A stretch of DNA of 64,000 bases from Sodalis praecaptivus (GTDB taxonomy: Bacteria; Pseudomonadota; Gammaproteobacteria; Enterobacterales; Enterobacteriaceae). Both the position numbers and the translations under genes were made by a program. The stretch is taken from assembly GCF_000517425.1 (NCBI RefSeq), contig NZ_CP006569.1:186001-250000 (forward strand). The letters run 5' to 3'. This document shows, piece after piece, positions 28,264 to 37,783 of the stretch. The stretch's first letter is position 1; each line of letters starts with the position of its first letter. Below the pieces are notes generated by a model. It ran no database searches. It was not told the origin of the DNA and saw only the letters and a program-made list of their open reading frames with translations.

Positions 28264-28720
28264 AATTGTTTCTTATTGGTCAACTACGAAAAGATAGGCA
28301 TCTTAGACAGAGAAATAAGGCATTTCAATGGCTGAATTTTGACCAAATAGTCATTTCCGGCGGCCAGTAGCAGATTATCTTTCGCCCTACTGTTCTGACA
28401 GGGAAAGCCACGGGGGAAAACGCTTGCAACAGAGTTATTTTCTGTAAAAACCCGCAAGAAAAGTTATCAACCAGATATAAATGCTGGTTTATGGTTATGA
28501 AAATGTAAAAGTTGGTAGAATGAGCTGCTTTTTTAGCGAAATCGCAGCGCAGTGTATTGTTACGGTCGTGAATGCCGACATATTCGCTAGGGTCCGGGCG
28601 CCACGACGGCCCCTATTCTTGACCACAAGAACTCGGTTTGGCCCGCATGCGAGGTGATTTCGACGCGCCGGGCCTTCTTACCCTCGGCGGCGAACGTCCT
28701 AAACTCCAGCGGCACCCCTC
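28264..28720. other. Gene-free stretch upstream of yhjE
   Basis: The first 250 bp (28264-28530) are AT-rich and probably hold the yhjE promoter. The rest is GC-rich with no supported gene; a 43-codon open frame on the minus strand near 28575-28710 is bounded by stops and has no ribosome site. A six-copy repeat array follows directly. Confidence 0.5.
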
Positions 28721-28960
28721 AGCCGGGCGGAAGGCATATTCCCGCCGGCGTTGAGCCGGTCACCGGGCGGAAGGCATATTCCCGCCGGCGTTGAGCCGGT
28801 CACCGGGCGGAAGGCATATTCCCGCCGGCGTTGAGCCGGTCATTGGCCGGAAGGCATATTCCCGCCGGCGTCGAGCCGGTCACCGGCCGGAAGGCATATT
28901 CCCGCCGGCGTCGAGCCGGTCACCGGCCGGAAGGCTTATTTCCGCCGGCGTCGAGCCGAT
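28721..28960. repeat. Tandem array, six copies of a 40-bp unit
   Basis: Units start at 28721, 28761, 28801, 28841, 28881 and 28921, each reading approximately GGAAGGCATATTCCCGCCGG then CGTTGAGCCGGTCACCGG. Copies 1-3 carry TTGAG, copies 4-6 TCGAG; the last copy is the most diverged. Each unit holds a CCGGC-(5)-GCCGG stem. There are no unique spacers, so this is not CRISPR. The array reaches into the 3' end of yhjD, whose stop codon lies at 28920-28922. Confidence 0.95.
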
Positions 28961-30011
28961 TGTCGGCGGCGGCGTGGCGATTATCGGCGGCATCCTGAGG
29001 AGGGAGACCCGTTTCCTCTCGGTTATCCTTTTCGCCGGCGTAATCGGCGGTGCCTATCCATGCGGCACAGAACAGCGTGAGACGGGCAAAGAAATAGAAG
29101 AACGCCATGAGCCCGATGACCGAGCCGAAGGCGGCACCAGAGGGCGATTTGACCAGTTGCGGTAGCGTCATGGTCATAATGATTTTGATCACCTCGAAAC
29201 CGAACGCCGCCAGCAGCGAGCCGCGGAAAATGGCTTTATTCCGCGGTTTGTGCCGCGGAATGACCCAGAATATCCACAGGAATAACAGGAAATTAGCCAG
29301 CATCGAAAGCGTCATGCCCGTCACTACCATCACCGGCCGCAGCCAGGTGACGGTGTCCAGCCCCATCGCCCGAATAATGGCATCCTGTGCGCCGGCGAAA
29401 ACAGACGTCAGCGACAGCGTGACGATGAGCGCTACCACCAACCCTATCAATGAAACCAGGTCGCGCAGGTATTTCAGGTAAAATTTCTCCTGCTCCTGGG
29501 GATTGCGCTCCCATTCGTCACGCAGCTGGGCGCGGATGGCTTCGCGCAGGTTTCCCATCCAGTTCAGACCCGAATAAAGCGCCACCAGTAAACCGGTTAC
29601 CCCCACCGTCGTGCGCTGTTGCACGGCGGTTCGGACCGTGTCCTTCAGCGTGCTCGCCAGCGTTTGCTCGCTGATGCTGTCGGCAATTTTATTAATCAAA
29701 TCGGTGAGGATATCCGGATTGGACGCCAGAAAAAAACCGACGCCGGCAAACGACACCATCAGTATGGGAATCAGGGAAAGGAACGAAAAATAGGTGATTG
29801 CCGCGCCGAATTGGCTGCCCATCCGATCGCTAAACCGTTCCGCGGCGCGGATCATATGCGCCACCACCGGATAAGCGCTGATCTTTTCGATAAGCCGTCC
29901 GGAGCGGTGTGCAACCTTATCAATCGACTCATGGCCGGTATGTAGCGTGGTCAGCGGCGTGGTAATTTCCGGTTCACGGGCGGTGGCGGCATGCGGTTTT
30001 TTTTCGGCCAT
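28920..30011 (-). CDS. yhjD: Inner membrane protein YhjD (YihY/BrkB family)
   Basis: Multi-spanning inner-membrane protein; in E. coli a mutant YhjD lets cells survive with minimal lipid A precursors, suggesting a role in lipid export. The body is well conserved (TGHESIDKVAHRSGRLIEK, AITYFSFLSLIPILM, GSVIGLMAFFYFFARLTLF). ATG 30011 is chosen: GAGAGGG lies 5-10 bases upstream, and an upstream start at 30092 would add 27 unlikely residues. The C-terminal tail after about residue 335 (Asn/Asp/Ala/Arg-rich) is partly encoded by the 40-bp repeat array and makes the protein longer than E. coli YhjD (337). Confidence 0.92.
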   Translation of the reverse strand: MAEKKPHAATAREPEITTPLTTLHTGHESIDKVAHRSGRLIEKISAYPVVAHMIRAAERFSDRMGSQFGAAITYFSFLSLIPILMVSFAGVGFFLASNPDILTDLINKIADSISEQTLASTLKDTVRTAVQQRTTVGVTGLLVALYSGLNWMGNLREAIRAQLRDEWERNPQEQEKFYLKYLRDLVSLIGLVVALIVTLSLTSVFAGAQDAIIRAMGLDTVTWLRPVMVVTGMTLSMLANFLLFLWIFWVIPRHKPRNKAIFRGSLLAAFGFEVIKIIMTMTLPQLVKSPSGAAFGSVIGLMAFFYFFARLTLFCAAWIGTADYAGEKDNREETGLPPQDAADNRHAAADNRLDAGGNKPSGR

Positions 30012-30184
30012 AATCCCTCTCAACGTCAGCCCATAAGTTATTGTCGTAGTGAAAATAATTATAGCCAATGATCTCAACTGAGGGGCCGGCATGCCGCCGA
30101 CGTCTTGCGCGCAAGGCCACTGTCCCGGCCGTAGTGTAGGAGGTCGACCCCTTCACGCCACGGCAATCAGGGGGTAAGGCGGAA

Positions 30185-30208
30185 CACGGCCAGCCAGGCT
30201 GGCCCGTG
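30185..30208 (-). terminator. Hairpin downstream of gor
   Basis: CAC-GGCCAGCC-A-GGCTGGCC-C-GTG forms an 8-bp core stem with extended ends, 18 bp beyond the gor stop and ahead of yhjD on the same strand. No U-run follows on the minus strand, so termination may be partial. Confidence 0.4.
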
Positions 30209-30225
30209 CGGGGGCGATAAACGGT

Positions 30226-31578
30226 TTACCGCATCGTCACCAGTTCTTCCGCCGCGGTCGGGTGAATCGCTACGGTATTGTCGAAGTCCTGTTTGGTGGC
30301 GCCCATTTTAATGGCGACCGCAAAACCCTGTAGTATTTCATCCATGCCGAAACCGATACCGTGCAGGCCCACAATCTTCTGTTGCGGACCGGCACAAACC
30401 AGCTTCATTCGACACGGTTGACGATGCTGGGTGACCGCCGTATACATGGAAGTGAAGGAGGTTTTATAGACCTTGACCTCATTTTTACCATATTTTTCAA
30501 TGGCTTCCGGCTCGGTTAGGCCAATGGTGCCGATGGGGGGATGACTGAATACCACCGTCGGTATGAGCGTATAGTCCAGATGCTCTTCCGGCTTATTGTT
30601 AAACAGCCGCTCCGACAGCCGGCGACCGGCGGCAACCGCCACCGGCGTAAGCTCTACCGCGCCGGTATTATCGCCGACGGCGTAAATACCCGGCACGTTG
30701 GTATTTTGATATTTATCCACCTGGATATGGCCCGTGCTGTCGGTTTCGACCCCCGCCGCCGCCAGATTAAGATTATCCGTGGCCGGTTCGCGACCAATGG
30801 CCCATATCAAGGCATCGACGGTGAATTGCTGGTCATTGTGCAGCGTCAGAGTCAGGCTGCCGTCCTGGTTTTTCGTCACCGAGCGCGGCACCGAGCCGGT
30901 ATGTAACGTCGGCCCTTCCGCCTGCATGACCTCGACCAACGTCTCGACAATCAGCGGATCAAAGGTACGCAGCGGCGCGTGTTTGCGGACAAACAAATGG
31001 GTCTGGGCCCCCAGCCCGTTTAGCACACAGGCGATCTCTACCGCGATATAGCCGGCGCCCACCACCGCTACGCGCTCCGGCATGGCGTCCAGCGCGAAAA
31101 ACCCATCGGAATCAATGCCGTATTCCGCCCCGGGGATGGCGACTTTACTGGGACGGCCACCGGTGGCGATTAAAATGTGATCGGCGGTGATGCGTTCGCC
31201 GTTGACCTCCACGGTATGGGCATCGACGAAACGGGCAAAGCCGTGGATGACGTCCACGTGATTATTGCCCAGCACCCGGTCGTAGGATTGATGGATGCGA
31301 TCGATATAGGCGCTGCGGCTCTCGACCAGGGTGCGCCAGTCGAATTTTTCCACGGTCGTGCTAAACCCGTAATCGGGGGCATACAACCTCACTGCTTCGG
31401 CGATTTGCGCGGCGTGCCACATTACTTTCTTCGGGACACAGCCCACATTGACACAGGTGCCGCCGAGGTATTTGGCTTCAATCAGCGCGCATTTACGGCC
31501 GTATTGGGCGGCGCGGTTGATTGACGCAATGCCGCCGCTGCCGCCGCCAATGGCGAGGTAATCGTAATGTCGGGTCAT
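30226..31578 (-). CDS. gor: Glutathione reductase
   Basis: FAD-dependent disulfide reductase that uses NADPH to keep glutathione reduced. It has the FAD-binding GGGSGG start, the redox-active disulfide motif [13 protein letters not shown] near residue 40, an NAD(P)-binding [12 protein letters not shown] segment, and the C-terminal catalytic HPTAAEE. 450 residues, exactly the E. coli length. ATG 31578 ([13 protein letters not shown]) is chosen; the frame extends 25 codons upstream without homology. It lies 97 bp after rlmJ on the same strand. Confidence 0.96.
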   Translation of the reverse strand: MTRHYDYLAIGGGSGGIASINRAAQYGRKCALIEAKYLGGTCVNVGCVPKKVMWHAAQIAEAVRLYAPDYGFSTTVEKFDWRTLVESRSAYIDRIHQSYDRVLGNNHVDVIHGFARFVDAHTVEVNGERITADHILIATGGRPSKVAIPGAEYGIDSDGFFALDAMPERVAVVGAGYIAVEIACVLNGLGAQTHLFVRKHAPLRTFDPLIVETLVEVMQAEGPTLHTGSVPRSVTKNQDGSLTLTLHNDQQFTVDALIWAIGREPATDNLNLAAAGVETDSTGHIQVDKYQNTNVPGIYAVGDNTGAVELTPVAVAAGRRLSERLFNNKPEEHLDYTLIPTVVFSHPPIGTIGLTEPEAIEKYGKNEVKVYKTSFTSMYTAVTQHRQPCRMKLVCAGPQQKIVGLHGIGFGMDEILQGFAVAIKMGATKQDFDNTVAIHPTAAEELVTMR

Positions 31579-31675
31579 TCGGGCGTTTCCTTCAGCAAAA
31601 TCGTTGGCACAAGTGTAACGTGCAAACGCGCGTTGTCGCAAAGATTGCATCAATCCCTTTGATAGGCCGCCTGAT

Positions 31676-32518
31676 TTACTCCGGCACCAGCCAGCGCGCG
31701 AAAGCGTGACCCTGGCCAGAAGGCACCAGCGTTTGGTGCAGCCACGGCAGCAACGCGTTCATCTGTTGTTCCAGTTTCCAGGGGGGATTGATGACAATCA
31801 TGCCAGAGGCGGTCATGCCGCGCCTGTCGCTATCGGGACGGACCGCCAGTTCAATTTGCAGAATACGGCGGATACCGCTTTGCTCCAGCGCCGACAGGGT
31901 GCGCTTTACCTGCTGGCGCAGCACCACCGGATACCACAGCGCATAGACGCCGGTAGCGAAACGTTTATAGCCTTTCTGAATCGCGCTGACCCCGTCCTGA
32001 TAGTCGGTTTTCAACTCATAAGGCGGATCGATCAGCACCACGCCGCGACGGGAGGCCGGCGGCAGTTGGGACTTCAATTGTTGATAACCGTCAGCCCGCA
32101 GCACCGAGGCCCGAGGATCTTTGTGAAATTCGCTGCGCAATAGCGGATAGTCACTGACGTGCAGCTCGGTCAAATGTAACTTATCCTCGCCGCGCAGCAG
32201 TTGGCGGGCCAGCAGAGGCGAACCAGGATAATAGCGCAACTGGCCGGCGCGGTTGAAATGACGGACCACCTCCAGATAAGGGGCCAGCAAAGCCGGGGCA
32301 TCGTCACGTTGCCAGATCCGGGCGATGCCTTCCAGATATTCACCGGTGCGCTCGGCCTGTTCGCTGGAAAGCAAATACCGGCCCGCGCCGGCATGGCTGT
32401 CGAGATAAAGGAAGGGTTTTTCCTTTTCCTTCATCGCGCTCAGGATGAGGCTGAGCACGGTATGTTTGAGCACATCGGCGTGGTTGCCGGCGTGAAAGCT
32501 GTGGCGATAGCTGAGCAT
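31676..32518 (-). CDS. rlmJ: 23S rRNA (adenine2030-N6)-methyltransferase RlmJ
   Basis: SAM-dependent methyltransferase that modifies A2030 of 23S rRNA. Start [19 protein letters not shown] is diagnostic; the SAM-binding segment [12 protein letters not shown] and catalytic IDPPYE (motif IV, DPPY) are present. 280 residues as in E. coli YhiR. It lies next to gor as in E. coli, but prlC, its usual divergent neighbour, is separated from it here by a 5-kb accessory stretch. Confidence 0.96.
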   Translation of the reverse strand: MLSYRHSFHAGNHADVLKHTVLSLILSAMKEKEKPFLYLDSHAGAGRYLLSSEQAERTGEYLEGIARIWQRDDAPALLAPYLEVVRHFNRAGQLRYYPGSPLLARQLLRGEDKLHLTELHVSDYPLLRSEFHKDPRASVLRADGYQQLKSQLPPASRRGVVLIDPPYELKTDYQDGVSAIQKGYKRFATGVYALWYPVVLRQQVKRTLSALEQSGIRRILQIELAVRPDSDRRGMTASGMIVINPPWKLEQQMNALLPWLHQTLVPSGQGHAFARWLVPE

Positions 32519-32992
32519 AGGTTTGATATCTACTTGAGATTGAATGAGTCTTTTATTAATGCCGATGCTGTCGTTCGCCCCTGCCGGCCCCGGTATGTTT
32601 CAAGGACCCGCGCACATCACCAAAGAACGAACAGCATCGAAACACCAGGCCAGAGGGACGATTATATCAGGATGAGGGTGAAAGGGGTTAGAAGCTTCCC
32701 TACGCCTCGGCGCTTATAGCATGAAGCGCAGAAAGGCGCACCCGCCCTCATCGTGATCCCGCGCCGGGCGCGAAGGTTTTCAGCCGTCATCGCCGCGCGG
32801 GGCGCAAAAAGCGCGCCAATACAGGGCGTGCAGATGCGGGAAAAAGGGAGGTTTGCGAGGGTTAATGGCGGTATTCCCTTGTCTTGGAGGGATTATGATA
32901 ACGGTAAACGACACGCATTATGGTGAACTCTGATGCCAGGAGAGCGTGCCCGCCTCGCCCCTCGGTGGCTGGGGTGGCGATCGGTCATTTGT
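32519..32992. other. Gene-free stretch upstream of rlmJ
   Basis: No supported gene. It carries the rlmJ promoter region and an 8-bp inverted repeat (GATGCTGT at 32564, ACAGCATC at 32631) with a 59-base loop, which may be chance. It ends directly at the heptamer array and marks the boundary of backbone and accessory DNA. Confidence 0.45.
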
Positions 32993-33125
32993 CATCAGGC
33001 ACCAGGCATCAGGCATCAGGTATCAGGTATCAGGCACCAAGCATCAGGCACCAGATATCAGGCATCAGGTATCAGGTATCAGGCACCAGGCATCAGGTAT
33101 CAGATATCAGGTATCAGGTATCAGG
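32993..33125. repeat. Heptamer microsatellite, 19 uninterrupted copies of YAYCARR
   Basis: 133 bp made of 19 consecutive 7-bp units: CATCAGG, TATCAGG, CACCAGG, TATCAGA, CACCAGA and CACCAAG variants. The register never slips. Because 7 is not a multiple of 3, three units encode a 7-residue period, and all three forward frames stay open. It lies about 390 bp upstream of the NCS1 permease start. Confidence 0.97.
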
Positions 33126-33512
33126 CAGCGATGGTCGGACGCCAGCTCCAAGCGGGAAGCCACGGGATAAAACGGCTTAAGGCCTGCGCGTTACCTTCTT
33201 TTTGCGCCAAATGTGAGAATCGCTTGCGACAACGTGACGGCGGTGGCTTGATAGGGGGGAGGCACACGCCCTGGTTAAGCCGATCGTTAAATGTCGTGTT
33301 CGTTTATTGTGGCATTATCTATTTTAATATAGATGTCATTACGTCGCGGCTAACTGAGTCGTGTTCAGGAGTTGAAATGCGCATTAATGTGTTTCATTAT
33401 GATCCCGTCGTCGCTTCAAATATCAAATCATTTAATATTCATATTATTTAGTGCATGTGATGCCAGACCGCTTCAGGATACCAGGCGGTATTTAATAAAA
33501 GGGAGGATTATA
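33126..33512. promoter_or_regulatory. Leader region of the NCS1 permease gene
   Basis: No gene is supported. The half nearest the permease (33290-33510) is distinctly AT-rich, unlike its surroundings, and ends in a strong GGGAGG ribosome site at 33501. The promoter is probably here, but no -35/-10 pair could be set with confidence. Confidence 0.4.
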
Positions 33513-34826
33513 ATGCAGGGAGCAGATATTAATAAAAATGACCATGCCTATAATCGGGTGCCGACAAGTTCCCGGGCGAGTCTGTTAAATGCTACGCTGG
33601 TGCGAATGGGGATGATGACGTCCTTATCGCAATTTATGGTTGGCGCAACCTTAGGCCACAGCATGACTTTCGGGCAGGCCATGCTCGCGACGGTCCTCGG
33701 CAGCCTGATATTGGAAATCGTCAGCCTGGGAATGGGGCTGGTCGGGATGAAAGAGGGATTATGCACCAGCCTGCTGGCCCGCTGGTGCGGGTTCGGGCGC
33801 ATCGGTTCGGGGATCATTGGCATATTTATTGCCCTAAGCCTAATAGGCTGGTTTGGCGTGCAGAATTCGGTGCTGGCCGATGGATTGCTGCACGCTTCTC
33901 AGGGCATGCTCAATTATCCTGCCGCCGCCGTTGTGTCCGGATTGATCATCACGCTGTTGGTTTTATACGGTTTTTCCGCACTCAGTTGGACGGCGAAAAT
34001 CTCCGTCCCATTATTTTTCTTGGTGGTGCTGTATATCTTATACGATATTGTCAGCGGCCCCGATGTGATTAATTTTTGGGATGGCCAGCCAAATGGCCCA
34101 GCGATGTCATTAAGTCAGGGGGCCACCATGGTGGCGGGTGGCTGCATTGTCGGCGCGTTAATTTCTCCCGATATCAGCCGCTATTGTAAAAATAAGAACC
34201 ACGTTTTGTTTATGATTACTTCATCTATTGTTGTTGGTGAGATAATTATAAATTGCATGTCCATCATCGTCGCCCACGCGCTCGGAACGGCGGATGTGGT
34301 CACTATTATGTCCCATAGCGCCGGCTGGATTGGTTTAGTTACCGTGATCCTTTCCGCCATCAAAGTGAATGACGTCAACCTGTACTCCGCAAGCCTTGGT
34401 CTGGCGACGGCGCTGGAGGGACTGAGCCGCCGCAAATGGCGCTACCGCTGGCTGACGCTGCTATTGGGGCTGACCGGCACGATGCTTTCGGTTCTGGGCA
34501 TCATTGGTCATTTTGTCGACTTTCTCATTTTTCTCGGCGTGCTGTTCCCGCCGATCGCCGGCATCATGCTGGTGGATTATTACGTGTTGCGCACCCACCG
34601 CACGCTGCTGGATGCCACGCGCGAGCGCCACGTGCTGCCAGATGCGGCGTCGACGCCTGCGATCGGCTGGTCGGGTATCGTGGCCTGGCTAAGTGGCAGT
34701 ATGGTGGGTTTCGCTTTTCATCTGGGGATCCCGTCGCTGAATTCGCTGTTGGCGGCCGGCCTGATTTATTGGCTGCTGGCGGAAGTGAAACAGAAATTAG
34801 CGATGCGATGTCGGTCTGATGCGTAA
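33513..34826 (+). CDS. NCS1-family nucleobase permease (CodB-like)
   Basis: About 437 residues with 12 hydrophobic segments; probably a nucleobase or related cation symporter of the inner membrane. Resemblance to CodB is seen in TLGHSMTFGQAMLATVLGSL, GLVGMKEGLCTSLLARW, SLIGWFGVQNSVLADGL and LFPPIAGIMLVDYYVLR. ATG 33513 (MQGADINKNDH) follows GGGAGG by 6 bases; the frame extends 47 codons upstream without a good start. No deaminase or hydantoinase lies nearby, so the substrate (cytosine, allantoin or another) cannot be told. AT-rich upstream DNA suggests transfer. Confidence 0.85.
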   Translation: MQGADINKNDHAYNRVPTSSRASLLNATLVRMGMMTSLSQFMVGATLGHSMTFGQAMLATVLGSLILEIVSLGMGLVGMKEGLCTSLLARWCGFGRIGSGIIGIFIALSLIGWFGVQNSVLADGLLHASQGMLNYPAAAVVSGLIITLLVLYGFSALSWTAKISVPLFFLVVLYILYDIVSGPDVINFWDGQPNGPAMSLSQGATMVAGGCIVGALISPDISRYCKNKNHVLFMITSSIVVGEIIINCMSIIVAHALGTADVVTIMSHSAGWIGLVTVILSAIKVNDVNLYSASLGLATALEGLSRRKWRYRWLTLLLGLTGTMLSVLGIIGHFVDFLIFLGVLFPPIAGIMLVDYYVLRTHRTLLDATRERHVLPDAASTPAIGWSGIVAWLSGSMVGFAFHLGIPSLNSLLAAGLIYWLLAEVKQKLAMRCRSDA

Positions 34827-34964
34827 TCGCCGGCGGGTGGGGAGAGGCATGAGCGGTGCGGCGGTTGCGGCACTCGCATGGCTGATACCGCGAGCAGCAA
34901 CGCCGCTCCGGGCTGTTGGGCGCTCATCGAGCGCGGGATCCTGCGCCGTTCGCCGCTAGCGCCA

Positions 34965-35633
34965 TCAGGCATGATAATCGGCAATGATCTCCAGTACGCC
35001 ATTAATAACAAACTGAACGCCCATACACACCAGCAAAAAACCCATCAGCCGTGAAATCGCCTCGATACCGCTGGCGCCGACCACATGCATAATGGCGCCA
35101 GAACTGCGCAGCGCGATCCAGACAATCACGCTGATGGTCAGAAATACCAGCACCGGCGCCAGGGCGGTGATCCAGGGCGCGAAATAGACATCCTCGTTAA
35201 CGGTAGACACCCAACTGATGATCATGGCGATAGTACCCGGCCCTGCCGTACTCGGCATCGCCAGCGGCACAAAGGCGATATTGGTGGTTTTATGCTTATG
35301 CATTTCGCGCGCCTTACTTTCGGCGATACCGGAGTCATCATCGGTCTGTGCGGGAAACAACATGCGAAAACCGATAAAGGAGACGATAAGCCCACCCGCA
35401 ATTCGCAGCCCCGGAATGGAAATCCCGAAGGTATTCATCACCAGCGTACCGGCATAAAAGGCGACCATCATAATGGCGAAGACATAGACCGACGCCAGCC
35501 GCGCCTGCTGATTGCGCTCCTCCACGGTCATGTTTTTACTGAGGCTAAGGAACAGCGCCACGGTGGTGAGCGGGTTCACCAGCGGCAGCAGCACCATCAG
35601 GCCCAGGCCGATTGCTTTGAAAAGTTCAAACAT
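34965..35633 (-). CDS. marC: MarC-family inner membrane protein
   Basis: Six-TM membrane protein of the MarC/UPF0056 family; despite the name no antibiotic role is established. The 222 residues align well with E. coli MarC from memory: [20 protein letters not shown] at the start, [63 protein letters not shown] 35633 (MFELFKAIG) is chosen; upstream in-frame codons lack homology. No marRAB genes adjoin it, so it is outside its E. coli context. Confidence 0.9.
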   Translation of the reverse strand: MFELFKAIGLGLMVLLPLVNPLTTVALFLSLSKNMTVEERNQQARLASVYVFAIMMVAFYAGTLVMNTFGISIPGLRIAGGLIVSFIGFRMLFPAQTDDDSGIAESKAREMHKHKTTNIAFVPLAMPSTAGPGTIAMIISWVSTVNEDVYFAPWITALAPVLVFLTISVIVWIALRSSGAIMHVVGASGIEAISRLMGFLLVCMGVQFVINGVLEIIADYHA

Positions 35634-35808
35634 ACACGCTGTCTCCTGACCGTTTTGCTGACCGCCTCGGTGCCAAAACCGACGACCAGAAAGCAATAAG
35701 TCATTAATTTTACAGGCGTTGACCCACCCTAGCCAACTGTTAAATTGTCAGTTCTCATAATAAGAATGATTCAGTCATTTTCGCCTAGCCCGCAGCCAAG
35801 GAAAGCAC

Positions 35809-36849
35809 ATGAATTTTGAATTGTTCAATTCTCTCAAAGGCGCGCCGGATCCCGCCCGCGCGCTGAGCCTGTTCCCGACATTAATCCCCTTTTATCAGGC
35901 GTTGGGCAATACGCCCTTGCAACCGGTTCCCAGCCCCCCGGGAGGCGCTCAAATTTTGGCGAAATATGAATTCGTCAATCCGTTCGGTTCGGTAAAAGAT
36001 CGTGCGGCGTTCGGTATGTTCTGTGAGGCGATAAATCTTCATGATTTTAGCCGCGGACCGCTAAAGCTGCTGGACGCCTCCGGCGGCAACATGGGAAAAG
36101 CCCTGGCGAAACTGGGCCAGCTGTGCGGCATACCGATACATTTGATCATTCCCGATAGTTCGCCGCCGCCGCTGGTGGGCTTCCTGCGCGAGGCCGGCGC
36201 TGAACTAAGCACCGTGGAAAGCCGTTATTTTCTGCTGGGTCTTATCAGCCGCGCTCAGGCGATAGGGTTGCGCGATCCCGGCTGGACATTGCTATCACAG
36301 CACCTGAATTTGGTGAATGTGGCGGTGCATCAATACCAGACCGGGCAAGAGATCCGCCGCCAGCTGGCAAATGAGCAAGCGGACGGCTGGGTGGCGGCGG
36401 TGGGCACCGGCGGCACCTTAAGCGGCGTTTATAAAGCGCTTGTTCAGGATAACCCGGCGCTTGTGGTGCGCGGTACTACCCCCAGCGAATTGCCGTTTGG
36501 AACCTATGATCCCCCCAATGATAGGGATAAATTCGGCGGCGCGGGCGGCATGGGGTTCGGTTTTCGGCAACCCTTTATCGCCAATGCGGGGCTGGACGCT
36601 GTGCCGTTTGATCACATCAATTGGCAGGAATCGCTGAGCGCGATGTATGAATTTTATCGTTTGACCGGGATCCGTATTGGCGCTTCCGCCGCGGCCAATT
36701 GGCGCAGCGCCTATCGACTGGCGCAGGCGATGACGCCGGCGCAGCGCGTTATCACGCTGTTCGCCGATGCCGGCAGCGATGACGAGCGTGATCGGGGAGA
36801 GCGTTATTTCCATGAGCTGGGTGCGCTGCATCCGGCTTCGGCTACCTGA
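35809..36849 (+). CDS. PLP-dependent fold-type II enzyme (cysteine synthase/CBS-like)
   Basis: 346 residues of the tryptophan-synthase-beta fold. Lys63 in NPFGSVKDR is the expected Schiff-base lysine; DASGGNMGKALAKLG replaces the usual TSGNTG-type substrate loop; VGTGGTLSGVYKAL is the phosphate-binding loop; a late FADAGSDD stands where cysteine synthases bind the pyridine nitrogen. The first 45 residues extend beyond standard CysK. It stands alone between marC and a DoxX gene, with a different loop from CysK/CysM, so it may make a diamino acid or act on a special O-acyl-amino acid. Exact reaction unknown. Confidence 0.75.
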   Translation: MNFELFNSLKGAPDPARALSLFPTLIPFYQALGNTPLQPVPSPPGGAQILAKYEFVNPFGSVKDRAAFGMFCEAINLHDFSRGPLKLLDASGGNMGKALAKLGQLCGIPIHLIIPDSSPPPLVGFLREAGAELSTVESRYFLLGLISRAQAIGLRDPGWTLLSQHLNLVNVAVHQYQTGQEIRRQLANEQADGWVAAVGTGGTLSGVYKALVQDNPALVVRGTTPSELPFGTYDPPNDRDKFGGAGGMGFGFRQPFIANAGLDAVPFDHINWQESLSAMYEFYRLTGIRIGASAAANWRSAYRLAQAMTPAQRVITLFADAGSDDERDRGERYFHELGALHPASAT

Positions 36850-37075
36850 TCGGGACGTCAATTAGCGGGCGGCGTTAACGCCTGCGAAGCCCCGTCCCGG
36901 CGACACTTATTCTGTTTTGCCGCGAGCGGAGCGGCGCCTCGCTTTCCCTTGACGCGCCAGGCCGTCTCTCTGGCGCCACCCACTCGACCATCCGGCTTCG
37001 CCGGCGGACCCGTCCTGCGCGGTGCGGTCGGTCCGCCTTGCGCTCTTACGGCGCCAGGTTCACGAGCGTCGATCC

Positions 37076-37498
37076 TTATCGCCAGGCGGGATTTCGCATC
37101 ACGCTATAACGGCCGCAGCCCAACAGTGCGATGGCCAGCCCGGCAAAAAGATAAACGGCGATATTTTCCAGCCCCCAGGCGCCCACATTTGTTAGGGTAA
37201 AAATGATGCCGGGTTCGGTAATCAGCCAGGCAAACAGCATGGTGAAGGCGAAAATCAGCGCGGCGGGTCGCACCAGAATGCCGAAAATAAACATCAATGG
37301 CACAATGATCTCCCCCAGGAATACACCATAGGCGACGATGGCGGGCATCCCGTGGGCCTGAACCATCCCGATGATGCCAGTGATGCCGAATAACAGCTTG
37401 TGTATGCCGTGAAACAACATCATGGCGCCAAAGGTAAACCGTAGCAGCAATTTCCCCAGATCCGGCTTGTCCAACATTCGGTTAAAGGCAGTTAGCAT
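37076..37498 (-). CDS. DoxX-family membrane protein
   Basis: 140 residues with four hydrophobic helices; the DoxX motif region LLLRFTFGAMMLFHGIHKL is at residues 17-35 and GVFLGEIIVPLMFIFGILVRPAALIFAF follows. DoxX proteins are small inner-membrane proteins of loosely defined function, some tied to thiol stress or terminal oxidases. Monocistronic; convergent with the PLP enzyme gene and divergent from prlC. No specific role can be read from the context. Confidence 0.8.
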   Translation of the reverse strand: MLTAFNRMLDKPDLGKLLLRFTFGAMMLFHGIHKLLFGITGIIGMVQAHGMPAIVAYGVFLGEIIVPLMFIFGILVRPAALIFAFTMLFAWLITEPGIIFTLTNVGAWGLENIAVYLFAGLAIALLGCGRYSVMRNPAWR

Positions 37499-37783
37499 GG
37501 TGATACCCGTCCTCAGATAACGCGAGATGCGTATTTAGGTGTTAATAATAACTATTCAACTCCTAATTACTGAACATTTACCTGCACCAGATCAAGCAAT
37601 TAATCGCTAAACCGCGACAAAGGCTGGAAACCGCCGCTTAATCACGCCGGGGTCGGTACCCGGCGGAGGGAAAATGACCAGTCGCGCCGCGCGGCGGCCG
37701 ATACGCTTCGCTCACCATTGATTTTCGCTATAGTTAGCCTCATGTTAATCCTATTGGCTCTTCACGAACATCAGGACTGCGCT

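Noticed and set aside
28575-28710. Short minus-strand frame of about 43 codons that looks vaguely protein-like
   Set aside because: Closed by stops on both sides, no start context and no recognised family; could be a gene scrap but not supportable.
28721-28960. Direct repeats that could suggest a CRISPR array
   Set aside because: The 40-bp units abut with no unique spacers, and no cas genes are near.
32564-32638. 8-bp inverted repeat with a 59-base loop as a possible small RNA or mobile element end
   Set aside because: Too short a stem and too long a loop; no duplicated target or promoter seen.
32933-33451. Open frames of 70-170 codons across the heptamer array
   Set aside because: They are open only because the repeat lacks stops in any forward frame; composition is purely repetitive and there is no ribosome site or homology.
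23774-36940. Similar GCCGCGAGCG-AGCGGCGCC stretches near 23774 and 36917 as a dispersed repeat family
   Set aside because: Only about 20 bp is shared and it is self-complementary GC-rich DNA; two copies are not enough to claim a family.
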